In this document: in pieces, positions 56,817 to 64,000 of the stretch | How the letters are laid out: each line of letters starts with the position of its first letter | How positions within the stretch are numbered: position 1 is the stretch's first letter | Origin: Nitrosomonas ureae | GTDB taxonomy: Bacteria; Pseudomonadota; Gammaproteobacteria; Burkholderiales; Nitrosomonadaceae | Reading direction: 5' to 3' | Assembly (NCBI RefSeq): GCF_001455205.1 | Contig: NZ_CP013341.1 | Coordinates: 2,170,001 to 2,234,000 of the forward strand | Length of the DNA: 64,000 bases | Notes under the pieces: generated by a model | What the model was told of the DNA's origin: nothing | Databases searched by the model: none | What the model saw: the letters and a program-made list of their open reading frames with translations, nothing else | Made by a program: the position numbers and the translations under genes

Positions 56817-57586
56817 AATTCGTGATCGTAGTCGATAATCAGTGGTGCATGATCGGAAAAACGCTCATCTTTATAAATGGAAACCCTTTGTGCGAGTTGT
56901 GCGATAGCCGGTGTGGCGATTTGGTAGTCGATGCGCCAACCTACGTTCTTGGCCCAGGCTTGTCCACGGTTCGACCACCAGGTGTATTGATCCGGTTCTG
57001 CGTTCAGACGGCGAAACACATCGACAAAGCCGGAATTCTCAAATACGTTGGATAACCACTCGCGCTCTTCAGGTAGAAAGCCGGAATTTTTCTGATTGGA
57101 GCGCCAATTCCTAAGGTCGATTTCCTTGTGTGCAATGTTCCAATCACCGCATAAAATGATTTCCCGGTTGCTAATCTTCAGGTTTTGCAATACCGGAAAA
57201 AATTTTTCCATGAAATAAAATTTTGCGGCTTGCCGGTGTTCACCGCTGGAGCCGGACGGCAGATAGATCGAAATGATGCTCAAATTACCAAAATCCACTT
57301 GAAGAAAGCGGCCTTCGGCATCAATGTCGGCAATACCGATGCCTTCGATGACTTGATCCGGTTTTTTGCGAGTATATATGCCGACACCGCTATAGCCTCT
57401 TTGTTCGGCACAATGGAAATAGCCGTGATAATTATCCGGCATTTGCATTTCGGCGGAAAGATCGGGCAGCTGCGCTTTTAATTCCTGCACGCAAACGATA
57501 TCTGCCGATTGTAATGCAAGCCATTGAAGAAAGCCTTTTTTCACGGCTGCGCGAATACCATTTAAGTTAAGCGTTATAATTTGCAT
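56813..57586 (-). CDS. xthA: Exodeoxyribonuclease III
   Basis: A 257-residue AP endonuclease of the Exo III family. Motifs: LNLNGIRAAVKKGFLQWL, QELKAQ (metal-binding Glu), YSGVGIYTRKKP, CGDWNIAHKEIDLRNW and the C-terminal RFSDHAPLIIDY (Asp-His pair). It repairs abasic sites. It is transcribed divergently from pyrE. Confidence 0.95.
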   Translation of the reverse strand: MQIITLNLNGIRAAVKKGFLQWLALQSADIVCVQELKAQLPDLSAEMQMPDNYHGYFHCAEQRGYSGVGIYTRKKPDQVIEGIGIADIDAEGRFLQVDFGNLSIISIYLPSGSSGEHRQAAKFYFMEKFFPVLQNLKISNREIILCGDWNIAHKEIDLRNWRSNQKNSGFLPEEREWLSNVFENSGFVDVFRRLNAEPDQYTWWSNRGQAWAKNVGWRIDYQIATPAIAQLAQRVSIYKDERFSDHAPLIIDYDHEL

Positions 57587-57612
57587 CTATCAATTTATGG
57601 GTTGATCAAGTT

Positions 57613-58257
57613 ATGTCTGATGATTTCCGGCAAGCCTTCATTCAATTTGCCATTGCGCGCAAGGTATTATGCTTTGGTGAATTTAAAACCAAAGCAGGGC
57701 GCATGTCACCGTATTTTTTCAATGCGGGGTTATTTAACGATGGTGATGCATTGCGCAAACTCGGGCAATTTTACGCCAAAGCGATTGTTGCTGCAGCGCT
57801 TCCGTTCGACATGCTGTTCGGCCCGGCGTATAAAGGCATTCCGCTGGTCAGTGCTATTGTCATTGCGCTGGCTGAGATGGAGTATAACTATCCGTTCTGC
57901 TTTAACCGCAAGGAGGCCAAAGATCATGGCGAAGGCGGGGTGCTGGTCGGTGCACCGATGAACGGTCGTGTGCTGATTGTCGATGATGTCATTTCCGCAG
58001 GCACTTCAGTGCGTGAATCGGTCGAGCTGATTAAAAATTCAGGCGCAATACCTTCCGGCGTCGTAATCGCGCTCGATCGCATGGAACGGGGAATGGGAGA
58101 ACTTTCTGCAGTTCAGGAGGTGCAGCAGATGCATGGTTTCTCGGTGACTGCAATTATCAATCTGGACGATCTGGTGGAATTTTTGCAGAATCATCGAGAA
58201 TTCGTACAGTATCTTCCTGCTGTCGAACGTTATCGCGCACAGTACGGGATCAAGTAA
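57613..58257 (+). CDS. pyrE: Orotate phosphoribosyltransferase
   Basis: A 214-residue enzyme that makes OMP from orotate and PRPP. It has FKTKAGRMSPYFFNAG, the hood FGPAYKGIPLVSAIVIALAE, FNRKEAKDHGEGG and the PRPP loop VLIVDDVISAGTSVRES. It lies back to back with xthA, as in many betaproteobacteria. Confidence 0.97.
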   Translation: MSDDFRQAFIQFAIARKVLCFGEFKTKAGRMSPYFFNAGLFNDGDALRKLGQFYAKAIVAAALPFDMLFGPAYKGIPLVSAIVIALAEMEYNYPFCFNRKEAKDHGEGGVLVGAPMNGRVLIVDDVISAGTSVRESVELIKNSGAIPSGVVIALDRMERGMGELSAVQEVQQMHGFSVTAIINLDDLVEFLQNHREFVQYLPAVERYRAQYGIK

Positions 58258-58636
58258 TCGCTGTTTCCGAAGTCTTGAATTACGATCAGTGAAGATTGTA
58301 AGCAAGGATGACACCAACAAATAGGATACCGCAAAGTATCGCGGTTACTGTATGTAGCGATGATTGTTCATAGCTGTGAGCTTAGAGCTTGGTCCCAATT
58401 CAGGCCAGGACTGACATAGTAGTAGTCCTAGTCCTAACGGTTTGATATCGGCCGAGCAGAGTGTAACCGGGATGTCGCAGATTATTCGTAAATGGAAATT
58501 TGAAAATTTCGGCAAGTTTTTGCATCTAATGGACTATGGTAGGTATTGATCGATTTTCCCATGATATAAATCAAGTCATACATCAACTTCTTTCACTTGA
58601 AGTGACAAAAATCACATAGAGAAACTTATTGGATAT
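58258..58636. other. Gene-free stretch after pyrE
   Basis: No coding frame was recognised in about 380 bases. It contains a small inverted repeat AGGACT/AGTCCT at about 58404-58426 and a near-palindrome TCACTTGAAGTGA at about 58597-58609 upstream of the lipoprotein gene, which could be an operator. Confidence 0.4.
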
Positions 58637-58675
58637 CCTAGAATCGTTTTGTTTTTCGTGATTCTAGGGATTTTT
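58637..58675 (+). terminator. Terminator-like hairpin in the leader of the CGGCH lipoprotein gene
   Basis: A nine-bp perfect stem CCTAGAATC/GATTCTAGG (58637-58645 with 58660-58668) is followed by GATTTTTC. It ends 24 bases before the ATG at 58699, so it could be a transcription attenuator. Confidence 0.6.
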
Positions 58676-58698
58676 CTCACACTTTATGGAGAGTTACC

Positions 58699-60333
58699 AT
58701 GACCTATAAATGTTTCCAATCCACTGCGTTTAAGAGATCTTTGGGTTTTCTATTGATTGCTGCCATTTTCAGTTTATTAAACGGCTGTGAAGAAAATAAA
58801 GGTCCTACATATCCTAAACCGGATACAAAACTTATCACCGATAAATCTGTTGTATTCAATGATCCTGCAAAACTCGCAACGCCATTTTCATTTTCCAAAA
58901 CAATGGATCAAATTGTTGCCACTGCAGGAGGGATACCAACGAATTCCGTTTCGATGTTACAAAGCATCATCGATTCATTTGCACAAACTGCATTTGTTCA
59001 TCCTGTTTCAGGTAAAACCATTGCGGTGAAAGCCCGACCCGGCGAATCATCAATCCTTCCAAAGGATTTGTTGAATCCGGATTCGCCCGATGGGATGATT
59101 CCGGTAGGACTATTTAACCGTTTTGATTTGGCGCCTGCGGATGGCAGCAATTGCGGTGAATATCGAATTGTTTACACAAAAAAATCGAGCGGGCCAACTG
59201 ATCGCTTAACCATGATTTTCGAAGCAAGGATCCCCAATCCGGATCCTGGCAAAGGTTTGGCAGGCTGTGCCGCAATCACTGATTTTTGGGTGCAGCGTTC
59301 AAGTGATACCGATGCAACACAAACAGTAGCAGAGCTTGAGAAATTCTACTATCAAGGTATTCCGGGCGTGGCACCAGTAATTAAGGCGGAAAATTATGGT
59401 ATGCCATTGGGGCAGTTGCGTGTTAATTTGTTCAAGACGCCGGATCCGCAGGAAATTCTCTGGTCGTTACGGGAATTTCTGGTCAATTTTGATCAAAGCG
59501 GGCAGGCAATCTTCAAACCCGAACCGGTAGATGATTCGCCAATGGCTTTCCTGTTTCGCGCAGCTGCGGAATTACCGGATGGATTTGACGAAACGGACCA
59601 ACATGATTTCCGTAATTCTTTCCTCGGTCAACCACTATGTAATCTGGTTAATCCGGATCGAATCAACAATACTGCATCGGCTAAGGATATCATCAATGGT
59701 ATTAGTGCAGGATTCGATACCCGATTTAATGATTTTGAATCGATTTCGCAAGATGACGAGGATAATCCTGCCGATAGGATTGATCCATTATTGCTTGATC
59801 AAGTACAGTCACGCCTTGCAGAACTGAAGGATTTGACCGGAATATCTTCAGTCCAGTTGATGAATCGTGCTGGCACCATGACTTGCGGCGGTTGCCATCA
59901 ATTCTCTGCGGGTAAGGATCTTGGTAGTGGTGCTGTATGGCCCAATAGCCTTCGTTTTGTCCATGTTGATGAAACTGGAAAATTGTCGCCGCTGCTCACG
60001 GATGTTTTTATTCCCAAACGTGTCCAAATTGCTCAGCAATTTAAAGAAAATCGCGCTCCTTTTCAACAGAAAGCCGCAGAATGTCCTGGGGTCATTCCTG
60101 CTGCAAGAAGTGTTGAATCCTCGTCTGTGAAGAAAGCACGTGAGCATGAAGTTTATAAGAATGTTGATGCGATGCGTGATCAGATTCAAAAAATTGTGCA
60201 AGCACCTGATACACAAGCCGAGAAATCCGAGAAACTGCAGGCCATATTGCCAACGTTGGAAGAAGCTACCGGTCAGGCACGTAAATTGGAAAGCGGTATG
60301 CGAGGTGCATATACTCCTGCACGCACACATTAG
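58699..60333 (+). CDS. Large lipoprotein with a single cytochrome c-type motif, function unknown
   Basis: A 544-residue protein. The N-terminal hydrophobic helix ends in a lipobox FSLLNGCEENKG, so it is probably a lipoprotein. A CxxCH motif, CGGCH, lies at residues 396-400 in a segment RAGTMTCGGCHQFSAG, indicating a possible covalent haem. The remainder has many Pro/Asp residues and no recognised domain; the last 70 residues are charged and helical. GGAGAG lies before the ATG. The gene is preceded by a terminator-like hairpin and stands alone. Confidence 0.8.
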   Translation: MTYKCFQSTAFKRSLGFLLIAAIFSLLNGCEENKGPTYPKPDTKLITDKSVVFNDPAKLATPFSFSKTMDQIVATAGGIPTNSVSMLQSIIDSFAQTAFVHPVSGKTIAVKARPGESSILPKDLLNPDSPDGMIPVGLFNRFDLAPADGSNCGEYRIVYTKKSSGPTDRLTMIFEARIPNPDPGKGLAGCAAITDFWVQRSSDTDATQTVAELEKFYYQGIPGVAPVIKAENYGMPLGQLRVNLFKTPDPQEILWSLREFLVNFDQSGQAIFKPEPVDDSPMAFLFRAAAELPDGFDETDQHDFRNSFLGQPLCNLVNPDRINNTASAKDIINGISAGFDTRFNDFESISQDDEDNPADRIDPLLLDQVQSRLAELKDLTGISSVQLMNRAGTMTCGGCHQFSAGKDLGSGAVWPNSLRFVHVDETGKLSPLLTDVFIPKRVQIAQQFKENRAPFQQKAAECPGVIPAARSVESSSVKKAREHEVYKNVDAMRDQIQKIVQAPDTQAEKSEKLQAILPTLEEATGQARKLESGMRGAYTPARTH

Positions 60334-60566
60334 CCTATTGAAATGGTTTGGTGGGGGGCCTCTGGCTTGGTCAGGAGGTCCCTTATAAATTAAACGAAGG
60401 TGCCGCCGGCAAGCTTTCAACCACTGTTCATAACTTCAAGACGCATACGTATAAATACAATCCGTTGGATCAGGATCTCAGCAGAAATGGCCCGTTGAGC
60501 TTGAAACTTTTTTAGTGAATTGATTAGAGTGTTCCGGCATCAATATTCACTGTTATTCTGGAATCA
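60334..60566. other. Intergenic stretch with a terminator-like repeat and a possible gene scrap
   Basis: An imperfect GC-rich stem (about 60354-60382) lies after the lipoprotein gene. On the plus strand, 60387-60515 is open and ends VHNFKTHTYKYNPLDQ then 14 further codons before TAG, with no start codon, so it may be the end of a lost gene. Confidence 0.4.
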
Positions 60567-60881
60567 TCAATGATTATCCAGCCGGCCAAGCGTGCTTTCG
60601 ATTACGTTTTTCAACTTATCGACAGCGCCTTGGATGGCTAGATTCAGGTTTGCTGCCTGGTGTGTGACCGCGACAGGTTGGCGACCTTCCAAACGGGCTT
60701 CCATCAAGCAACGTTTGTCATTCATGCCACCCTTGTCGCTGTTTTCGTCGCTGATATGTACTTCAACCCGGGTGACATGTTTGTTGAAACGATTCAACAC
60801 ATCCTCTATCTTGGCTTTGACTTGTGCGGAAAATTCCTCGTGGCCTTCAACGTTACGATCGGTATTGACTTGTATCTGCAT
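60567..60881 (-). CDS. HPF/RaiA-family ribosome-associated protein
   Basis: A 104-residue protein of the sigma-54 modulation/ribosome-hibernation fold: MQIQVNTDRNVEGHEEFSAQ, then VTRVEVHISDEN and EARLEGRQPVAVTH. Members bind the 30S subunit and dimerise or inactivate ribosomes in stationary phase. The sequence deviates from classical HPF/YfiA, so the specific role is not certain. A strong AGGAG lies upstream on the minus strand. Confidence 0.85.
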   Translation of the reverse strand: MQIQVNTDRNVEGHEEFSAQVKAKIEDVLNRFNKHVTRVEVHISDENSDKGGMNDKRCLMEARLEGRQPVAVTHQAANLNLAIQGAVDKLKNVIESTLGRLDNH

Positions 60882-60922
60882 GATTTTCTCCTGTAATTGT
60901 GATGATCTGATAGGTCAACGAC

Positions 60923-61360
60923 TTAAAGTCGTTCGGGCAGGCGGGTGCGCAACTCTTCAGGTCGGAGTGCCGTGTAGTCTTTGTCTATCTCCAGGGACAG
61001 CAGAGAGCTGAGTGGGGCGTTGAAGTGGGCGCGCAGTAGGCCAAGAAACGTGGGCGCCGCTACTACTACGAGCCGTTCAAATGCATTCTCCAAGCGCCCG
61101 TGTTCGAGCCGATCAACAATCAACTTAGCGAAGCGTATCTGTTCCTGTTCCTTGGGCTCTACCTCGACCGCCATCGCATGGCGACCTTCACCATGGCTAT
61201 CGAAACTGCGTCCCGGGCGATCACTGCTGAGTTCCATCTGCTTTATGCGCGCGCTGGGGTTATCAAAGTTCATTAGCTCGGTCAACGATGTTGTCGGTGA
61301 GTCTGCGGTAAAAAGTGTAGCATTGCCGCTGTTCGCGACGAGAACCCAGATCTTAATCAT
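60923..61360 (-). CDS. Host attachment family protein
   Basis: A 145-residue protein of the family annotated as required for attachment to host cells (PF10116): IWVLVANSGNATLFTADS, the conserved SFDSHGEGRHAMAVEVEPKE, and FERLVVVAAPTFLGLLR. The name comes from Agrobacterium; the fold resembles eRF1-type domains and the role in free-living bacteria is unknown. It is in the same orientation as the HPF-like gene, 41 bases upstream. Confidence 0.85.
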   Translation of the reverse strand: MIKIWVLVANSGNATLFTADSPTTSLTELMNFDNPSARIKQMELSSDRPGRSFDSHGEGRHAMAVEVEPKEQEQIRFAKLIVDRLEHGRLENAFERLVVVAAPTFLGLLRAHFNAPLSSLLSLEIDKDYTALRPEELRTRLPERL

Positions 61361-62071
61361 AATGTTTATCCTGTTAAATTTTAGATATATTTTTTGCAAA
61401 GAATCGATATGAAATCAGTTGTCACAATTAACTGAGTGAATGCAGGCTATTAATTTCTCGTCACAAAGAAATTTATTGGTGACTCTTTGTTGACCTAGAT
61501 GACCTATATTTCATTCCCTTAATCAGAATTCCCACTACTAGAGTGATTTTATACCGCAGAATTATCCCATTGTCCGTGCGCATCAACACATAACAAAGGT
61601 CTTACAAGAACGTCCATGTTTTGCAAAATGCTGAACTTGCGATTCTCTGTGGGTTTACCTTAAGGCTGTTAATTTGACCGGATATTAGGAGATAACAAGG
61701 AAGTTTTCTGACAATTGACTGAAGAGAAGGTACTGCAGATTATTTTACAACGTTTTTCTACAACGCAATGCCGATTGGTTTTGATGAACTTAACACTCGA
61801 TCATTAATGAAATCGGACGTCTATCTGACGACCATGTTTGCGGTGGGCAATGTTATCCTTACGGCAGTTCCAAAACCTTAAAGTCGATGCACTGCTGTTG
61901 CGCGCCGTAAACAAAAGAGAACGTAAAGATTTTAAATATAACGGCTTGGTGTGACTGGATTTTTTGCCCACCATTGTGCCGAAACTGATTCTCTCAGTGC
62001 CGGACACATCAGCACTGACTTGTATTCTCTTTGAGAGTCTAAGATACGCGCGACTAGCAAGCTAAATTCTT
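61361..62071. other. Gene-free stretch with a possible transposase scrap
   Basis: About 710 bases. A 67-codon minus-strand frame (61804-62007) ends STLRFWNCRKDNIAHRKHGR and looks like the decayed end of a transposase, but I could not assign a family. Otherwise no gene, tRNA or repeat was recognised. Confidence 0.45.
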
Positions 62072-62665
62072 CTAACCACCCCAAAAACGGTAATTCCCGG
62101 TATCCAAATGAACAAAATTGGATGAGGGATAATAACCGACACCGCCAATTTGCAATGACAACGCGGCGCTGCGCAAATCGGATAATTTACGTCCCGGCAG
62201 GCGGATATCGATAGCTTTTCCATGTGTATGCAGGCTGTTTTTGGCGACCCCCCCGCTTTGTGCCGCCAGTCTGGCGTTGGTGGCAGGAGAGCGGTAGGCT
62301 GAGATCACATGGAATTCTTGGTTGGTTCTTAATTTGTGTTGTAGCAGATGCAAAAAATCAAATAGCGTGGGATCGATCTTATATCGATCACCGGTGCGAT
62401 GGTCACGCAACACTTGGTTAATAGCGCGCATGCCTTCCGGAATGTAACGGCCATTGGCCCAGAAAGTCGTCCTAGTACGTTCACCGGTATGCAAATTAAG
62501 AAAGCTCAGTTTTTTTTCTAAAGGTTTTTTGATGGCCGCATGCACGGATGTGGCTGCCATGGGCAGTGCCAACAAAGTACATGTGCTCAAGCCGGTTTTT
62601 AAAAAATGGCGACGGCTGGGTTCTGTTTCTGATAAATACGCTTGATCCAGAAATTTTCGTATCAT
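62072..62665 (-). CDS. DUF882/peptidase M15-like protein (MepK/YcbK-type), Tat-exported
   Basis: A 197-residue protein with a Tat signal (SRRHFLKTGLSTCTLLALP). The M15-like domain has HVISAYRSPATNARLA, the zinc-site block SLHTHGKAIDIRLPG and FVHLDTG near the C-terminus. E. coli MepK cleaves mDAP-mDAP (3-3) cross-links made by L,D-transpeptidases. An L,D-transpeptidase gene lies immediately upstream on the same strand, which fits such a pairing. Confidence 0.92.
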   Translation of the reverse strand: MIRKFLDQAYLSETEPSRRHFLKTGLSTCTLLALPMAATSVHAAIKKPLEKKLSFLNLHTGERTRTTFWANGRYIPEGMRAINQVLRDHRTGDRYKIDPTLFDFLHLLQHKLRTNQEFHVISAYRSPATNARLAAQSGGVAKNSLHTHGKAIDIRLPGRKLSDLRSAALSLQIGGVGYYPSSNFVHLDTGNYRFWGG

Positions 62666-62711
62666 CGACTATTTTCTCCTGAAAATGCTGCGATTGTGTG
62701 CGAAAAATAAT

Positions 62712-64000
62712 TTACCAGCGAGCATGACGCAACGCACGTAAATCACGGTCATAGATATCCGGGTAGAAGTACACTTTCTCGTGCTCATCCGCCCAGGCCG
62801 TAATATACACCAAGTAAATCGGTAATGGTTTAGGTAAATGCGTAGTAATGGTCTTATCGCTTTCCAAATCCGCGCTAAATTTTTCCGGCAAGCTGGGTTG
62901 ATTCAGAGCAAAAGTCGCTAGTTCAAAGGGTTTTTCCAGACGTATGCAGCCTGAGCTGAAAGTTCTGATATCCTTCTTAAACAGTGACTTGGATGGCGTG
63001 TCGTGCAAATAAATACTGAACGGATTGGAAAACATGAATTTGATTTTACCCAGCGCATTGTGACTGCCCGGGTCTTGGCGCAGGAAATAGGGAAATCTTT
63101 TATTGAGTTCATGCCAATCGATCATACCCGGATCGATCGCCTGCGCACCGCGTTCCTGGGCGGGGTAGACCTTGAATCCGGCCGTGGTGAAATAAGTCGG
63201 ATCTTGCTGCTGCTTGGGTAATAAATCCTTGCGTGCGATGCTCGCCGGAACATTCCAATAAGGATTCAACACCATATGCGACAGCGTGCCATTAAAACTG
63301 GGAGTTGAGCGATAATCCCGCCCGACAATGATACGCATATTCAGAACTGGCTCGTCATTTTCAATAGCAGTGAGATAAAAGCCTGCGGTGTTCACCAGCA
63401 GATGGCGCTGCCCCAGATTCCTGGGGAGCCAGCGCAGGCGTTCCATATTGATGCGCAGTTGGCGTATTTTCCATTCGAGTGGAATATTCAACGCGTTAAT
63501 GGTGTTTTTCCCGATAATGCCGTCGGTATTTAAACCGTGTTGCGCCTGAAAGGCTTTGATGGCAGCAACCAGCTCGGTATCATAGAGTTGGCTTACACTG
63601 GGAATAAGATTGAATTCAGGCAAGCCATCGGCGGTATAAGCTTGTGCTATGCGCTGGCGAATCAAAGGAATGCTGGGATAGGTGTCACCCGGCCGGAGGG
63701 ATGGCGAACTCGGAATACGAATCCATTCCGGGGTGTTTTTAAGGAGTATTTGATAGTGCGCCAGGGTGCGTTTGAGCAATTGATAATTGAGCGTTTGCGG
63801 AGACAATTTCTGTAGTGAATCTTTCAAATGACCAGCATGTATGGCTGTTTGCAAGAATGCGGCTGCATCAAAGTCGGCCCGTGGAATATGCCAATCCGGG
63901 TCGGTTGCAGTCGCGGAAAAACGGCCGCGGGATAAATCCGTGGCGAGCTTTAATACGGCGTGCGTTGTACGTATCTCCAGCTCGGTTGCTGTTGATGAAG
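62712..64000 (-). CDS. L,D-transpeptidase YcbB/LdtD-like (N-terminus beyond window)
   Basis: The reading frame is open to the window edge; the gene continues beyond 64000. It shows a peptidoglycan-binding domain (AFQAQHGLNTDGIIGKNTIN) and the YkuD catalytic motif, with the His of YLHDTPSKSLF and the Cys of TFSSGCIRLEKP. LdtD makes 3-3 cross-links in peptidoglycan. It precedes the MepK-like gene by 46 bases on the minus strand, so they are likely one operon. Confidence 0.93.
   Translation of the reverse strand, partial: SSTATELEIRTTHAVLKLATDLSRGRFSATATDPDWHIPRADFDAAAFLQTAIHAGHLKDSLQKLSPQTLNYQLLKRTLAHYQILLKNTPEWIRIPSSPSLRPGDTYPSIPLIRQRIAQAYTADGLPEFNLIPSVSQLYDTELVAAIKAFQAQHGLNTDGIIGKNTINALNIPLEWKIRQLRINMERLRWLPRNLGQRHLLVNTAGFYLTAIENDEPVLNMRIIVGRDYRSTPSFNGTLSHMVLNPYWNVPASIARKDLLPKQQQDPTYFTTAGFKVYPAQERGAQAIDPGMIDWHELNKRFPYFLRQDPGSHNALGKIKFMFSNPFSIYLHDTPSKSLFKKDIRTFSSGCIRLEKPFELATFALNQPSLPEKFSADLESDKTITTHLPKPLPIYLVYITAWADEHEKVYFYPDIYDRDLRALRHARW

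Overview
The window looks like the chromosome of an ammonia-oxidising betaproteobacterium of the Nitrosomonas type. The decisive evidence is a complete hydroxylamine-oxidation cluster at 38.4-42.7 kb (haoA, haoB, cycA for cytochrome c554, cycB for cytochrome cM552). Supporting evidence is the betaproteobacterial gene order around hfq-hflX-hflK-hflC-hisZ-purA and tuf-secE-nusG-rplKAJL-rpoBC, AT-leaning base composition with many GTG/TTG starts, and a small lipoprotein resembling the Nitrosomonas metal-binding protein SmbP. The species cannot be fixed from sequence reading alone.

Layout. 0-7.5 kb: the 3' end of a di-haem cytochrome c peroxidase, then the hfq-hflX-hflK-hflC-DUF2065-hisZ-purA-GNAT run; a 139-bp element with terminal inverted repeats lies between hflC and the DUF2065 gene. 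7.5-9.8 kb: an accessory island with a decayed IS481-type element, a periplasmic coiled-coil protein and an IS3-type fragment. 9.9-14.6 kb: a glycolate operon (tartronate semialdehyde reductase, glcD, glcE, glcF). 14.8-17.5 kb: yibN-like, grxC, secB, an SH3 protein and gpsA. 17.7-20.9 kb: hupB, two tRNAs, ppiD and fabI. 21-24.3 kb: a peptide-type ABC substrate-binding lipoprotein and one permease. 24.4-38.2 kb: tRNA-Tyr/Gly/Thr, tuf, tRNA-Trp, secE, nusG and the ribosomal protein and RNA polymerase genes, with an L10 leader and a terminator-like hairpin just before rplJ.

38.4-42.7 kb: the hao cluster lies directly after rpoC. HaoA oxidises hydroxylamine in the periplasm, c554 takes the electrons, and the membrane-anchored cM552 is thought to pass them to quinone. 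42.9-50 kb: rhlE, a second scrap of the IS481-type element, a zinc alcohol dehydrogenase, a half-length GDT1 protein, and a PhoQ/PhoP-like two-component pair next to PepSY and His-rich secreted proteins. 50-64 kb: photolyase, an SDR epimerase, an SmbP-like lipoprotein, the operon xthA-ampG-zapE, pyrE, a large lipoprotein with a CxxCH motif, an HPF/RaiA-like protein, a host-attachment-family protein, and a DUF882 peptidase-like protein beside an L,D-transpeptidase that runs off the window end.

Most of the window is ordinary core genome. The points most worth a second look are the hao-rpoC adjacency, the acidic tail on cM552, the SmbP-like protein that has lost most histidines, the His-rich/PepSY/two-component group, the pre-rplJ hairpin, the MITE-like element, and the large CGGCH lipoprotein. 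I did not find a clearly new multi-gene system.
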